In this document: in pieces, positions 50,366 through 63,926 of the stretch
How the letters are laid out: each line of letters begins with the position of its first letter
Numbering within the stretch: the stretch's first letter is position 1
NCBI RefSeq assembly: GCF_965638725.1
Contig: NC_134970.1
Location: 3,477,001 to 3,541,000, forward strand
Reading direction: 5' to 3'
Source: Aptenodytes patagonicus
Taxonomy: Eukaryota; Chordata; Aves; Sphenisciformes; Spheniscidae
Length of the DNA stretch: 64,000 nt
The notes under the pieces: model-generated
The model's database searches: none
Told to the model about the DNA's origin: nothing
What the model saw: only the letters and a program-made list of their open reading frames with translations
Made by a program: the position numbers and the translations under genes

Positions 50366-53300
50366 GTAGGCTGTGCCGGCTGTGGCTGCTCTGCCCTCGC
50401 AGTCTGGCCCATGACGGGGGTCAGGGAGGGACCAGGGGGATGGAGGAAGAGCCCCCAGGGCTGGAGCGAAGGGGATGGAGATGCTGGAGGGGTTTACACT
50501 GCGCTGGGGAAGCCAGTGAGTCGGGCTTTGCTGGAGGACAGCTGCAGAGCTGCTCAGGGGGCAAGGGCTCACGAGGAGAGGGGCTTGTGGATGCAGCCCT
50601 GGACATCAGCATGGTGGAGGCATTTGCACCGTGCCCACAGGCGAGCAGCGCATCCCACCGGGCACGGCCGTGGGCATGGCGCGCGGGAAAGCCCGGCTGC
50701 GCTCTCCCAAGGGGTTAAACTCTTTGCAGGGAGCTAAATGGAAGGTGTGGCAGCACGATAAGGCTGGCAGGGCTGGGAGTGGGGCAGAGGCACCCAAGCG
50801 CATACACACAGCTCTGCTTCCAGCCAGGATGCAGAGTGGGATCCTGCCCACCCGGCGGTTCATGGCTGGGAAGGGTTGTGCCTGTGCCCTGTGTCACGGG
50901 CTGGCTCCGAAGCCTGGGGCAGCCGCCGTCCCTGCCCTTAGCTGAGCTGGCTGGGGAATCATGCTGCTATCTCCTGGAAGCGCTGCTTAAAATCACTTCT
51001 CTCCCCCAGCTGCATCGCCTGCTTTGTTCTGTTTAAAGGGATGTTTTAAGAATGGCTTTTTTAAAGCAACCCTCTTCTGTACTTTGCTATACCCTCTGCT
51101 GTACCCTGCCATGCCTCCCTCTGCTTTCATGGAGCCTGGAAAAGCCCCTTCCTCCCCAGACCCTCCAGCCGAGCTGCTGCCATCTTGCAAAGCAGCGAGA
51201 GGGACAGCGACGCCAGCACCCTGCAAGCACCGGAGGATGCTCCAGCACCGGGCAGCGGCTGGTGCTGTGGCCTCTGTTCGGCAGCTGGCAGCAGTGTGTG
51301 GCTGTTGTAGGTCTTCTCTGGTCTGTAGCATGGGATGGCTGTGGTTTCCATCCTGTTGCTCCCAGCCATCCGCAGGGATGCCCAGGAGTTGGTAGCGATC
51401 TCCCCACTACTCTCCGGTGCTGACAGGGCGGTGGGTTCGTAGCTGAGTCTGATCCTGGCACCATCCTGCTCTTTCCTCCCTATTGCTCCAGCGATGGTGG
51501 GTGAAGAACCGGGCTCCGGTCTGGAGCAAAGTGCTCCCTCCTCCCGGCAGCATGTCCTTCGCTCCATCCCAGTGCCTCTGGGCCACTAATTAATTTTGTG
51601 ACAAGGAAGGACCTGTAGGAGCTTCTGGCGATGCCCAGCGTAGCATAGAGCTGGCATGTCACCTCTGTGGTCCCTGCGTGGTGCCTGCTCTGTCCTGCTG
51701 GGGCAGGGAGATGTATGGGGAGGGAGAACACATCGGGGCAAGTCAAGTGCGTGGCTGGCTTTTTTCCACTTACTGGTTTCCTAAGGAGTTGAGGTTTGTG
51801 ATCATGCTCCTTTGTCCATTCCTTTGATTCCCAATGACTTCTGGGCCAGACTGGGCTGGGGACACTGGTCTCCATGCACGTGGAGAATTCTCCCCTGACT
51901 CAAACCCACAGGAAAGCAGGAGCCACCGTGCCGCAGGCACCTGGCAAAGGGATCTCCCATCTCTCCGGCGCCTGACTGCTCTTCCCATGGGTATCCAGCC
52001 CATCTCTGCCCTCTGGAAACTTGGCACAAGCCTCCAGCTCTTCCCAGCACCGAGCAAACCAGTTCCTTGTAGAGGGCAGCCACCACGCTTGCTCCCCTCA
52101 ACTAACCCTGATGCGGCTCCCTGGCCCCGGCTGCCTGCGAGCATCCTCGGCAGGACGCTGCGGGCAGGTGCGTCGACGAAGGGTTCATCCGGGCTGCGCT
52201 GCCGCCGGCAAAGTCATCGCCCAGGGGCCTCACCGGGCTGGGACTGGCCCAGCTCCAGCGCCAGCCCGGCTCAGCGACTCCCGTCCCACCGGCTTCCCTC
52301 CCCAGGCATGGCAGCGGCCGCGGGGCTGGGGCCGGAGGCTGCGTGGCCGGGCTGGGCTGTGCTGTAGCTGAAGCTCAAAGGCTGCATCTCCCCGCCGGGG
52401 CGGAGGGAGGGCTGGGGCGGTGTTTATTTACGTGATGCTGGGGGAGAAGGGGGAACCGGCAACAGGCTCGCTTGCAAATGGGATTTCTGGGAAGTGGAAA
52501 GCTGGCGTGCGTTCAGCCTGGAACTGTCCTGATTTCCAATTGGAAACATCCCACGGTGACTAAACTTCATTCAGGGGAAGATCTCGTTCTGCAGAACCGA
52601 TGCCGTGCTACTAAACTCGCCCACAGCGTTTGCACCATTGCGGAGGTGGCTGCGGGGAGGGGGACGAGGAACAAGACAAGGGCTGTTTGGTGGCGCAGAG
52701 GCATGCCCTGTCCCTGTGCTGGTTTTGCATCACCCTGGGAGACTCTGAGGGTCCGATCTGGAGGGGTGCGGAAGGTTTGCAGCTCCCTCTGCTTTTCCCC
52801 CCAGCAAATTCCTTGCTTTTCCCCTGCAGCTGCCCCCCGGGGCTGCTGTTGGCTTCGTGCACTAATTAGGACGTGGTTGGGAAGCTGGGAACGACCGGTG
52901 ATTCACTGGGAAGCTGTGCCTGTCTGCCCCGGCCACGGCCCTGCCACACCAGGGTGTGGTGGGCTGGAGACAGCAATAAAATCGGGGCCATCCCATCCGA
53001 GGGCAGCGAGGGAATTGCTGCGCCCGTCCTGGCACTGGTGCTATTGGCCGGGCTGAGGTTTTAATGGCTGGTGGAGGAGGCTAATGGCTCAATATGGCAA
53101 GCACCTGCAGATAGCCGAGCCCTTGGCGGGTATTAATAGGAACCGGACAGCGTCCAGACTGACCTGCCCACCGGAGGCTGTGCCCCAGGACGGCTGTGCT
53201 GGAGACGGGAGCTGGCAGATCCCCCAGGGCCACGGGGAGCGCCTGGCTCCCCAGCGCCCATGTCCTGATGCAGAGCCGCGCCGAGCTTGGCAGCGGGGCC

Positions 53301-56300
53301 CGGTGCCTTGGTCAGCTGCGATTTACGGGACCACTGGGATTTGGTGCAGAGAGCCCTGACACGCTGATTTCTCTCCGCCTCCGGAGACCCGTTCTGGCTG
53401 TGTCAGCTCGGCACGGGGCTCGGGCGGTCGGCTGTGGTTCCCCGCCCCGGGGACACCCCACGCTGGGATGGCACCGCTGCCAGAGGCAGAGGCAAGCTTG
53501 AGAAAGGCAGCGGATCACAAGCCTGTGCCCGGGGTCTGGAGGGGGGCCTGTGCGTGTTTGGTTTGGTCTGTTTGCTTAAGAACAAACCTCCCGGTTTGGG
53601 GGACCTTTGGTTCCCGCTCTGTTTGTACACGGAGGCTGGCGGTATGGGCGTGCGCCCAGGTGGCTCTGGGGCGGGGGGGCTGTCGGTGCTGGGGCCAGGA
53701 GGAATCGGAGGCATCCGTGGGTGCCAGGCTCAGCTCCTGCCCATGGTTGATCCCTGCCGTGATCGCTTTTCCCGGGCACTCGGGAGCGCTTTTGGCTGCT
53801 CCGCACGTTGCACCCGCTGGCACCCACACTGTGATCACAGGCTGCTCTACGGGGCTGCTCTACACGCTGCAGACAGCTGCGGGATCAGAGAGCCTTGGCC
53901 AGCCCCGAGTTGCCCGGAGCCGGTGCTCATCCCGTCCTTGGGAGCTATTTGGTGCAATGCACTTGCACAACCGCGACGCGTGCACTGTTGCCTCACAGGT
54001 CGGTTACAAGCTGTTCCGAGGCCTGTGAAGGTACAGGATCAGATCTAAAAATGGAGACTTTCCCCATATACCACCATCACACCCATGCCGACGTAAGGGA
54101 ACCGTGGCATTGCACGAGGAAGGCAACCGGGACAGCAGTCGCGCTGCTGGGGAGGATGACAGGCTGCCCGCGATGACAGCCCTGGCTGAGCCAGCTTCGC
54201 TGCGGCATGGGAGGCAGAGCTGAGCTGCTCCTGCCCAGGGGTAAATCCCCACGTGGCCACGTGGCCACGCTGGGCCATCTTGGCCAGCAGACCATGACGA
54301 AGCCCGGAGATGCATGAAACTCTTCGCAGAGACCTGAGCGTGCCGCTGGCCTCCACCCAGCCTCACCGCTCTGGCAGGTGTGGGGCTCCACGCCGGCACG
54401 GCACGGCACAGCCGGCTATGCCAGGAATGTGCCGAATGCGTCGGGACTTGACTGCGGGAGGTCGGGGCACAGAGCAGCTGATGAATCACTTGGAGGGCTG
54501 GCAGCGGCGCGGCGAAGCTCGTGAGCTGGGGCAGAGCCAGAGCTGCCGCAACCCCCTAACCCAGAGCCTCCCCGAACCCAAACGCCCACGGGAAGTGTGC
54601 CGGCAGCGCTCTGCTAGGGTCCTGCGGTGGCAGAGGTGCCGTGCAGGCTGGCAACAGTAGTGTTAGCAGAGCAACGCGCTGTGTTGTGCCCCTTGCACCC
54701 CGGGGGCGCTGCATTTATGACTTTATTTTTCGTCCGTATGAGCGCACCCGTTTGCTAAAGCACTGGAGTGAGAGCAGCCCGTGGGAGATCCGACAGCGGA
54801 AAATTGGTAATTTAGACAAAAACAATCAAGAGCCTCTACAGGGAGCGGTACAACCTGCTGTGGCTGATCGAGCCCAGGCTGGGGCTCACCCCCACTCCCT
54901 GTCCCGGTGGGCTCGGAGGCAAGTGGGAGTAGCAGCACCTGGCTCTGCAGAGCCCCAAGACCCACTGCTGGGAGCAGAGGCACCCTGCACCAGAGCATCG
55001 CTGCACCCTGCTCTGGGCCCTGCGCCCTCCAAGTGCTCCCAACTCGGGGTGTTTGCAAGGAGCTTGTGGCTTTGTGTCCTGCGTGGGTGTGGGGAATGGG
55101 AAATTCAAAAGCTGTGCGGGCGTGGGGAGCCGAGCCCCACTGCCGGCGGGTCTTATCAGCCGCTGTGTCTGTGCTTATTTACAGCTCACTCCCGTCTGTG
55201 GTTTTTTTAGCCATTTGATGGTCTTATATCATGATTAAAACCATCCCCACAGCAGCCCTCTGCTTTCCAGCCTGCGCGGGGTGGTGCCGTGCAGATGTTT
55301 GTTCAAGGCTATTTATGAGCACTCGCAGCCTGGACGCCCCCAGGGCCGCAGCCAGGGCTGGAGAAGGCAAAATTCGCTGCATGTCGGTGTCGGAAAGCTG
55401 GAGCTGGGCTGTGGTGTCGGTGGGGCGTCACGGGCTGTGAGTACCTCCAGACCCACGGGAGCGGGGTCGCGGACAGGAGCCGGGCCCCTTCTGTGCCCCT
55501 CTGCATTTGCAGGGGGATGCCGCAGCTGCCCCGGGCTGGCCAAGCCGGACGCGTCCCTGATCCGGGGCCTGGCACGGGATGCTCCTGGGGCAGCGGGGGC
55601 CGGTGACAACGGCTGGGCTTGGGGCCAGGGGGGGATAGGGGTTTGCTCCCCAGGTGCCATCGTGCCCTGGGGCTGTGGCCGTGGGCAGAGCGGGGCGCTC
55701 CTGGCGACGGCGTGGCTGGAGGTTAATCATTCAACCCCTTCGCAGGTTGGGTAACGTACCGGCGCTGCAGCCAGTGGCGGGGGGGGATGGGGACATCTGT
55801 CCGTCCGCTTCCCAGACCTCAGACATAGGAACAGCCCCTGCACTCCTCCTCCAGCTCCGGGTGCCTGTGTCCCCTCTCCATGGGGATGCACATGGCGGTG
55901 ATCCAGACAGCCCCGTGGGTAACGCGGCGTGCAGGAGACCCTGGCATCAGGGCGCTGGCAGCACCGCGTGCCGGCTGAGCGGCAGCCTCAGGAGCCGAGC
56001 TGGCCCCCAGTGCAGCTAAGGGAGCCAAGAGCCACGGCTGGATTGTAAACACGCTTGGATAAAGTTACAGCCATTGATGTTCCTTGGAAAAGCTGCGCGG
56101 AGGGAGAGCTCTGCGACCCCTGAGCTGAGAGATCCTGTCCTGCCCCAGCTCCCACAGCAAGGAGGGGATGGACGTGCCTCCTGCCTCTGCAGGCAGCCGG
56201 GGGGGAGCAGCCCCCTGCCCTGCCACGCTGCCCTGCTCCTCGGGGGACAGAGGGCTGTGGGGCTCGGCCCCCCGGGGATGGCCACTGCCGGCTGCCCCCA

Positions 56301-58590
56301 AGGATGGGGGAGGTTGGGGCTTCCCCGTGGCTGAGCTGTTTATGGCTCGGCTGGATGCAGAGGCAGGATGCGGCCCTTGGGGCTGCATGGGAACATGCAG
56401 GGCTGCTCCCGGGGCCCACGCTGCCGAGGGAGCGGTTTGGGGTGCATAGAGACATGACACTGTGGGGATGGCTGCAGGTCCCCGGTGGGTGCGGAGCCCC
56501 TTGGAAACCCCTTTGCAACCCCAGCGGGTTGGGCTGCAGTGGCCTGCCATGCTGCGGTGCTGTTAAAGGGGCTTTCAAGACAGCGCAAGCCGAGGATGCT
56601 TTCCCGTGCTCGTCCCGCAGCAGTGTGGTGCCGAGGGGGTTAAGACTGCCGGCAGCTGTGGTGACTGTTAATGATTGATACCAATGACGGTCTCAGTGGG
56701 CTTGGAAGGAAATCATCTACCCTGGCTGCAGGAGAGCCACCTGCTTGGCAAGCGACGTGGACAGAGGGGACGCGCGGTGGCACCGGTGAGTGTGTGCGTG
56801 TGTGCGTGCGCGCAGCGTCGGCACGGAGCCCGGCCATGGCACACGTGGGCCATTGTCTACAGCCGGTGGCCGGCTATGGCCGAGAGCAGCCAGGGACCCG
56901 AGGGCGGCCGGTGCGGTGACGGGCGCAGCTGGAAATCTGGCAGGGAAGGCACGGCGGCGTCCGTTGCCATCGGGATGCTGGTGTGATTATCGTGTGCGAT
57001 GGGTTAAGCAGGTGCTGAGGATTTGTCCCAGCAGGGTTTCCCCAGCGCCGCTGCCGTAATCCCCGCTCCTGACCTGACCTGGCTGGAGAGGGGTTGTGGC
57101 TGGGTTTGTTTTGATACCTCGTACCGGCAATTGCTTAGGACAGGTATTTCTGCCCACTGGAAGTGGTTTCTTAAAGAGCTTAGCGAGAGGTTTAAACCCT
57201 CCAGGTCTGGGTCCGGCTTGCAGCTTGGAGGCTGCATTAGTGGATCACCTTTAGCGGAGGCGTCGCAGCTGCCCGGGCACCTCCGTACCCCCCATCTGGT
57301 TTTCGGCCACAGTGCCGAGCCTGGCCACAAGCCGTGGCCCTGCCGCCCCATCCCCCTGTGGCCCCAGCCCTGGGCCGAGGGAGGGGGAAGATCTGCAGCC
57401 CCACAGCGGTTCCAGATTTGTAGGAGGCTGTGGAGTGTGGGGGGAGAGGCTGAAGGATTGCATCCTGATCCGATAAATGCTCTTGATGTCTCGTGTCCGC
57501 TCACCCGTGCTGGTGCCCCGTGCCTCTCAGTGTCTGCTGCGGTCTGGCTCGGTGTGCCGGCAGCCTCCCCCCGCCCGCCCCTCGCCTCCAAGCCCTGCAG
57601 TGTGCATTTGCCTCTGTCCACGACTGATTTCATCCCCGCTGGTCCCCTGAGGGGTCCGCTCCCGGCTCCCAGGTCACCCCGTGGCTGGGGAAGGATGCTT
57701 GGCTGGTGATGCCGCAGGAGAGCTGCCAGCTGCCATGGGGCTGCCCTGTCCTGCGTGGGCACGGTGGCTCAGGGAGCCTGGCGATCCCATGCACACAGGG
57801 TTTGGGGTTTGTCCCCAAGAAGGGGCGATGGAAGGACGTGATTAAAGCAGGGACATGCACTCAGCACTGCCAGGGCATGGACCGTGACCTGCTCTGCCAT
57901 GGGTCCTGGGCTACCCCATCACACCGCTGTGACACTCCCCAAATATCACCCCATGCATACGGGATGCTGCTGCGCCTGCCCCGAATTCTCTGTCTCCTGC
58001 AGCAGCATGTTTTGGCCGGGCCGCCCTTGTGGGCCATGCCTGTGATGGAGCTGGGGTTGCCAGGGAGATAAAACACAAACTCCCGGTGCTTTTTGTGCTT
58101 TTCCCCAACCCCAGCTGGAGCGGGAGCGGGGGACTCGCCCTCCCCATCGCCAGCGACACTGGCTGCCAGCAGCCGCTTTGTTCTCTGGAAATCCCCTGAC
58201 TTCCCCCTGCTCCCAGCCGTCCCACTCTGCGGTGCCGAGGACAGCGGGGGCTTCTCCCGCTCTCCATCCCTGTGGACTCTGGCCAGCCGGGATGTCCCTG
58301 CTCGGGGCCACTGCCACTCCTGTGCCAGCCCGGCTGTGTGGTGGCAGTGACGTTGCATGCGGGTTGTGGGTGCACGGGAGCCGCTGTCTGCCCTTGCCGA
58401 TGACTTTGCCCTGGCTCGTCAAGCCTGGCACAGCAGCCCTGCTGCTTCCCAGATGGATCCAGCTCAGGCTTTTCTGCCTTCCCTCCCGGCAAGGCTCCCA
58501 CGGGGACTCGCAGGGTTGATGGCGAGCGTGTGCTTGCAGAAGCGGGTGGTAAAGCCTGGCCTGGCCGCAGTGCTCGCTGGCTGCATCCTC
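50366..58590 (+). other. PLEKHA6 intron continued
   Basis: GC-rich, with AT-richer patches around 52860-53150 and 54700-54840 where TAATTA and TTTATT motifs occur. No exon, RNA gene or transposon recognised on either strand. Confidence 0.5.
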
Positions 58591-58730
58591 TCACACCAAA
58601 ACCCTCCCGAGGTGCACGGCACAAAGCTCTCCGGGAGGAGGCTGCTTGCTCCGGGGAGTCTCACGCCAAAACCCTCCTGAGGTGCACGGCACAAAGCTCT
58701 CTGGGAGGAGGCTGCTTGCTCTGGGGAGTC
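58591..58730. repeat. 70-bp direct tandem duplication
   Basis: Copies at 58591-58660 and 58661-58730 differ at about four or five positions, mostly C/T. Both start TCAC(A/G)CCAAAACCCTCC and contain GAGGTGCACGGCACAAAGCT. A few bases of a third unit follow (TCTCGCC). The near identity points to a recent duplication. Confidence 0.95.
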
Positions 58731-61700
58731 TCTCGCCGGCATCGGTAGTGGGCGGTGAGCCGCGGTGCTCCCTGCCTGGGCACCGCGGTGGCAGCTGACG
58801 TGCAGTTTGTCACTGGGGTGAAGTGGCAAAGTGGATGGGCGCTCGGACCGGTACCCTCCCTCCTGGGGCTGCATTGTAGCAGCACCCAGTACAGACAAGG
58901 GCAAGAGGCAAAATGAACCCCAGAAGCAGCTGCACTGGAGGGGGAGCACAGCGGGACCGTGCCTGCGGGCACCGTGGTTAGGGGCGCGGGCGCTGCTCGG
59001 CTGTGCCCCCGTGCTGGCACCGAGCTAGGCGCAGGAGGAGGCTGTGCGTGCGCGGGAGCCTGGTTTTGTTAGCACGGAGGGCTGTGCTGCCTCCTGGCCC
59101 CCGGCCCTGATGGACGCGGTGCCGGAAACGCTTGCTCAGCTGCATGGCGGGGCCGGGATTAGGACAGGGATGAGGTTATGGAGGAGAACCGGCTGCCGGT
59201 CCCTGCCGTGCCGGGAGCCGGCCAGCCGGCAGCATCGCAGGGATGGGCTGGAGGGAAACCTCAGCGTGCGGCTCCGCACTGAGGTCTGGTTTTCGATTGC
59301 CCACAAGCTGCTTTCTTCCCAAAGGCTGATCTCGCTGCAGATCTGGCAGGCGCTGGGATTTCCAGGGCTGCCAGTCAGCTCTGATGAGCCCGTAGCGGTG
59401 CCTGGCCAGGCACGGGGGAGTTTCTTACAGCTCTCCATCCTGCCTTTGCCTCCGTCTCCTCTTCCCCTGCAACCTTTTCTCCTTTCACTGCCCTCTCCCA
59501 GGCCTGGCATGTAACTCTCATAAGGCCAGGGCAATTCGGAAACGCCGAGCAGTGTTTCCCACCGGGTTGTGGTCCAGGCTTTTGGCCAGGGCCGGGGCTG
59601 GCACAGGACGTCCCGCAGCTGGCTCAGCCCTGCTGGCCCTAGGGCGTGGGGAGTGCGCAGGGCTAGCTTTTATTTTTTCCTGCTTGAGTCATCCAACGGA
59701 GGTTGAAGTAGCTGCAGCGACGGAGCAGCCCAGGGCCTCGCTCAGCCTCTCTCCAGGCTGACAGAGCTGGGGACGGCCCCGTGCAGAGACGCTGGAGCAG
59801 CCGAGCTGCTGGCACTCGTCCCCTGGCTGCAGGGACTCCGCCAGACCCGCTTGCGCGGCGCCTGCAGATTTTAATTTAATTTTTTTTCCCCTCCCCTATT
59901 GCATCTCAAGCACGTACTGCACCGGCCCCGTGAGGCAGAGCCGAGCCCTGTGCACCCCCTGCACCGAGCGGGACGGCCCCAGGGGTGTGGAGGGTCCGGT
60001 TTATTAGTGCATTATAATGCATTTGCTCCTGCCCTGGGCTCCCCTTGCAAGATGGGACTCAGCAGTTTGCACTTGCTCATCTGAGGGTGGATTTTCTCTG
60101 CCAGCCCCCTTGCAGGGGCTGTGGGTGATGGGGTGACCCCGCGTCCCTTCCCATGGGTGCTGAGCGCTGCAGTTAACTGGGAGAAAAGGGTTTTCAAGGG
60201 CTCCGGTCGGAGGAGAGGGCTGTGGCTCAGAAGGAGGGGGAGAGGTGAAGAAAGGGCTAGAAAAACAGAGGAAGGAGGCCAACGCACAGGGTGTGTTTGG
60301 CCGATGGCCACGCAAGCCCCTTGCTTGGGAGCTGCCTGGATGCTCGCCCCGAGAACACGGGTAAAACCTCCAGACGAAGGGTTTTCATTATCGCTTCAGA
60401 GCAGGGTTGCAGGCAGCCTTGGCCGCCTGCCTCTTCCTCCTCCTGCTGCTGCCTGCCGCGGTCCCAGGGTGGCAGAGCCCAGCAGCCGCGACGGTGACCC
60501 CTCCCTCCCAGCTGAGCCCCCCGAGGGGTGGGGGCGATGGGGCCGGCGAGGCGCCTGCCGGAGCTGAAATTCAGGTTGGAGTGTGGACAAGGCAGTTGGA
60601 TCCCCGTGGCGCACAGCCAGCCTGGGAGCTGGAGGGCCGACGTCAGCCTGCGGCGAGCGCTCGGAGGGGAGCCCCGCGGCTCCGGCATCGCGCCCCAGCT
60701 GGCACAGCCCGGGCAGGGCCGGTGGGGAGGGGGTGGTCGGGCTCCCCTAGGCCCCCTGCCCGGCTGCTCTGTTCTGGATTTAGGGCTTGGCAGGCTCTGG
60801 CGCCTGGGCGGTGAGCCTGCACCTCCCCTCCTCCCGCCTGCTCACCGCCCTCGCAGCCGCCAGGTAAGAGCCAGGAGCCCTGACGCCCCGGGGAGGGCCG
60901 CGGCATGGGAATGGTTCCCATTAGCTGACGTCTGCCGAACGCCGGGGGGGTTTGGGGGCTGCTTGGCTGCATCCAGCCAGCCGAGCTGGGCTTGCTGTCT
61001 GCTCCTGGAGAGGACTCCCCCAGCACCCCACACCAGCCCTCAGCGGGCTTTTTCCAACCCCTCCAGTGCATCCCACCTGCCCCACATCTGACGAGGAGCT
61101 CTCCCCATGAGGAGGGGTCCTGACGCAGCCGGCTGGGAATCCTGCCCAGCGGGAGCATGGCTGGCATCACCCGCCGGTGCTTTGCCCCACGGCAGGCTGT
61201 GCTGGGGGCTTACTGCTCCCCGCACCCACTCCCCCGGAGCTGGCTGCCAGCACCCTGGATGCACCGAGCCCCGGCGTGGGCTGGTGCTGGGAAATCGCTC
61301 CCTCCTGTCACCGTTTCACCTTCTCCTTCCCAACTGGGGCGGTGTTAACTCTCTCGCACCCTCAGCTGCAGCTGAGAGTGGCTATAAAGCAGCTCTCCAC
61401 CCGCCTGCCTGCTGCTGCTCTGGCACGGCTGAGTTGCTCCCGGTGCCGCTCCTGCACACGCCGCAGGGCGATGTGGGTGGGGGGTGGCACCCACGCACTG
61501 TGCCGGTGACTGTGGGGGTCCTCGGGCTTGGCTCGGGGACATGCCCCAGCCATGGTTTGTAGTTTGCAAGAGCTGGAAAGCTGTGACCTTCATGGGAAGT
61601 GGAAGGGCAGGGGGGAGCCAGGAGAGTTGTCCTTCCGCTCTCAACAAACTTCAACTTTGGGGAAGGGGAAGAACAGCAGCATTGAGTGAAAGTTTTGTTC

Positions 61701-63320
61701 TTCAGTTATTGCATTTATTCCCTTCTCTTGCTCCTTACCTCTATGAAAAAGCAAGAGGAGGTTCAGAGGGTTTTTCTTTGATGCTTACCCTGAGGAAAAG
61801 CACCAGCTCTTCTCCCCCGCAGCTCTCCTGGGAGGTCTGAGGGAGCCCCCCACCCCTCAGCTGCTGTTCGGAGCCCTGAAGCATGTCCGCTCGATCGGCT
61901 GCGGAGGATGCCGTGTCCCTGCCCACCCCCAGATACTAATGACTGTGAAATAGCCCAGCTGGTGCAGGGAGAACAGCGCCTGCTCTGGGCTGGCGAAGCA
62001 GGGGTTGAACCCGGGTTAAAGGCTCCCAAGGTGGCCCCCGAGCCTGGCGCAGCCCCCCGTGCCACTGAACTGGGGGGGTGTGGTGAAATCCCCACACTGT
62101 GGGGGACGGTGCCTCCGGCGCCGCTGTGGGCGGACTCTGTGGCTCCTACCTGTAGCGTCCAGCACACCCAGGAGCCGCCTTTCCTCCACGGCGGCCCCGC
62201 CACTGGGTGAGCATCGGCTTTGTTGCACGGCGGAGGGCTGGCATGCACCCGCAGGCCGTTGGGGGACCTTGACCCCCGGCTGCTTCGCTGCGGAGGGCGG
62301 CGGTGATTGAGGAGCGGGTGAGTCGCTGCTGTGGGGACACGGGGACAGCCAGCGCCGGTGGGTTTGCCAGCGGTGCGGACGCAGGCATGAGGCTGGTGCT
62401 GCCCGCGGGGTCTGTGGTGGGCAGGTTTCTCCGTGCACGCGTTGTCTCGCCCTGTGGCTGGTGGCCGGCAGCGTGCCAGCAGGGAGAGCAGCGGCGGCAC
62501 CGCTCAGTTCCTCCATGCCCAGCGAGCAGCTCCGGCCCAGGGTGCCCTAAAGGGGTGGATTTAGGTGTTTGGGAGCGGTAATGCCACTGTGTTGGCACAT
62601 CCTCTGCCCGTGCTGAGGACGTGATTCCCGTTCCTGGCTGCTCCCCACCACCCTCCTGGCAGGGACCACTTGTGCCAGCCGAGGAGCAGCGGGAGCATCC
62701 CTGAGCCGGGCGCTGGTGCTGACCCAGCTTGCCCCAGGCTGACCGACTGGCATAGCTGTAACTTCAGGGCACCGGTTTTTGGGAGGAGCAGGTGAATGAT
62801 GCAATGGCCGGGAGAGGCCGGGCTGAGCAGCACCGCGGGCTGGCCGGGCGGCTGGTGTCCTGAGGTGGTCCTGGGGTGCTGGTGGAGTGGGGACGTGGCG
62901 TGATGGAGGCCAGCTGGCTTTCTGTGCTCCGCTTCCTTCTTTGGAGGTTTCTTTGAAATGTCAGCGCTGCCTTCCCTCCCTCCCATTATCATAACAGTCC
63001 CGATGTATTTGCATTCGCTTTCCAAAGTGCCGTGCCCAGACAGAGGGTGGGTCACCCCGAATCCTGCTCCCAGGATTCCCTCTTAACCTGCTGGGGTGCA
63101 AAGGGCTCCCTGGACTTTCGGGGGTGCTGAAGCCCCATTGCTGGATGCCCTGCAGGGTCCCGTTCCCCCCCCCCCCCCGCAGCTGCTGGGTTGTTAGGTG
63201 CCATCCTGCTCCCCAGGATTTCCTCCTGGTGTGACCTGGGGAAGGGATGGCAGTGCAGGGCGGGGGAGCGGGGACGGTTTGGGGACAGAAGCAGGGGGAA
63301 GGGATGCAGCCAGTGAATCC
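58731..63320 (+). other. PLEKHA6 intron continued
   Basis: No exon recognised. A donor-like CGCCAG|GTAAGA at 60863-60864 follows a CpG-rich stretch and could end another unconfirmed 5' exon. A C run lies at about 63167-63178. Confidence 0.45.
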
Positions 63321-63926
63321 AGGGCAGCGACAGAGCTCATCTCAGCGCAGCTGCCTCCCTCGCCGCGACACCCCTCCTTCCGGGGCAGCAGCCCCCCGCG
63401 CACGGCTGCCCTGCCGGGGTGGGGGGGCCCGGCAGCCCCCCGTCTTGCCCCTCTCGCCCTTTGCCTGCCGCCAGCTGCTCCCCGGCACTGCACCTGGGCT
63501 GGGGGAGGCGGCGTGTGCAGCGCTGCCCTTCGCCTCTCCTCTGCGCGGGGACGCGAGCGGGAGCTGTTTGTCCCCGTCGCCTGCCGGCTGGCTGCCGCAC
63601 ACCGGGGCTCGCCAGCCCCGGCTGCACCGGAGCCGCCAGCGCCCGCGAGAGCTCCGCCACCACTGCCACCGGGAACACCAATGCCACCGGCACAGGGCTC
63701 GGGGGACTGGGACACCTGGGAGAGGACAGCAAGAGCCTTTGCCCGCCGCCGGCATCCCCCTGCCCGTGCGGGGCTGCTGCCCCCATGGCACGTGCCATTG
63801 CCTTGTAGCGTGGCGGCAGGCGGCACAGGGCTTGCTGTGCCCACCGCTGCCATGGTGGGAGCCGGGAGCCGGTGCTGAGCTGGGAGGGCCCCTGGCATCA
63901 TGCTGAAGTTTCGGGCAGACCGGCGG
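63321..63926 (+). promoter_or_regulatory. Candidate CpG-rich promoter with a short coding first exon
   Basis: CpG-rich block ending in ATG at 63900, nine codons (MLKFRADRR) and then CGG|GTGAGG, donor at 63927 in phase 0. If real it would give an alternative N-terminus for a PLEKHA6 isoform without the WW domains. I do not recognise the peptide, and the next exon is outside the window. Confidence 0.3.

Noticed and set aside
63194-63906. Overlapping open frames of more than 200 codons on both strands
   Set aside because: Several frames on both strands are open at once, as expected in CpG-rich sequence; none shows a domain.
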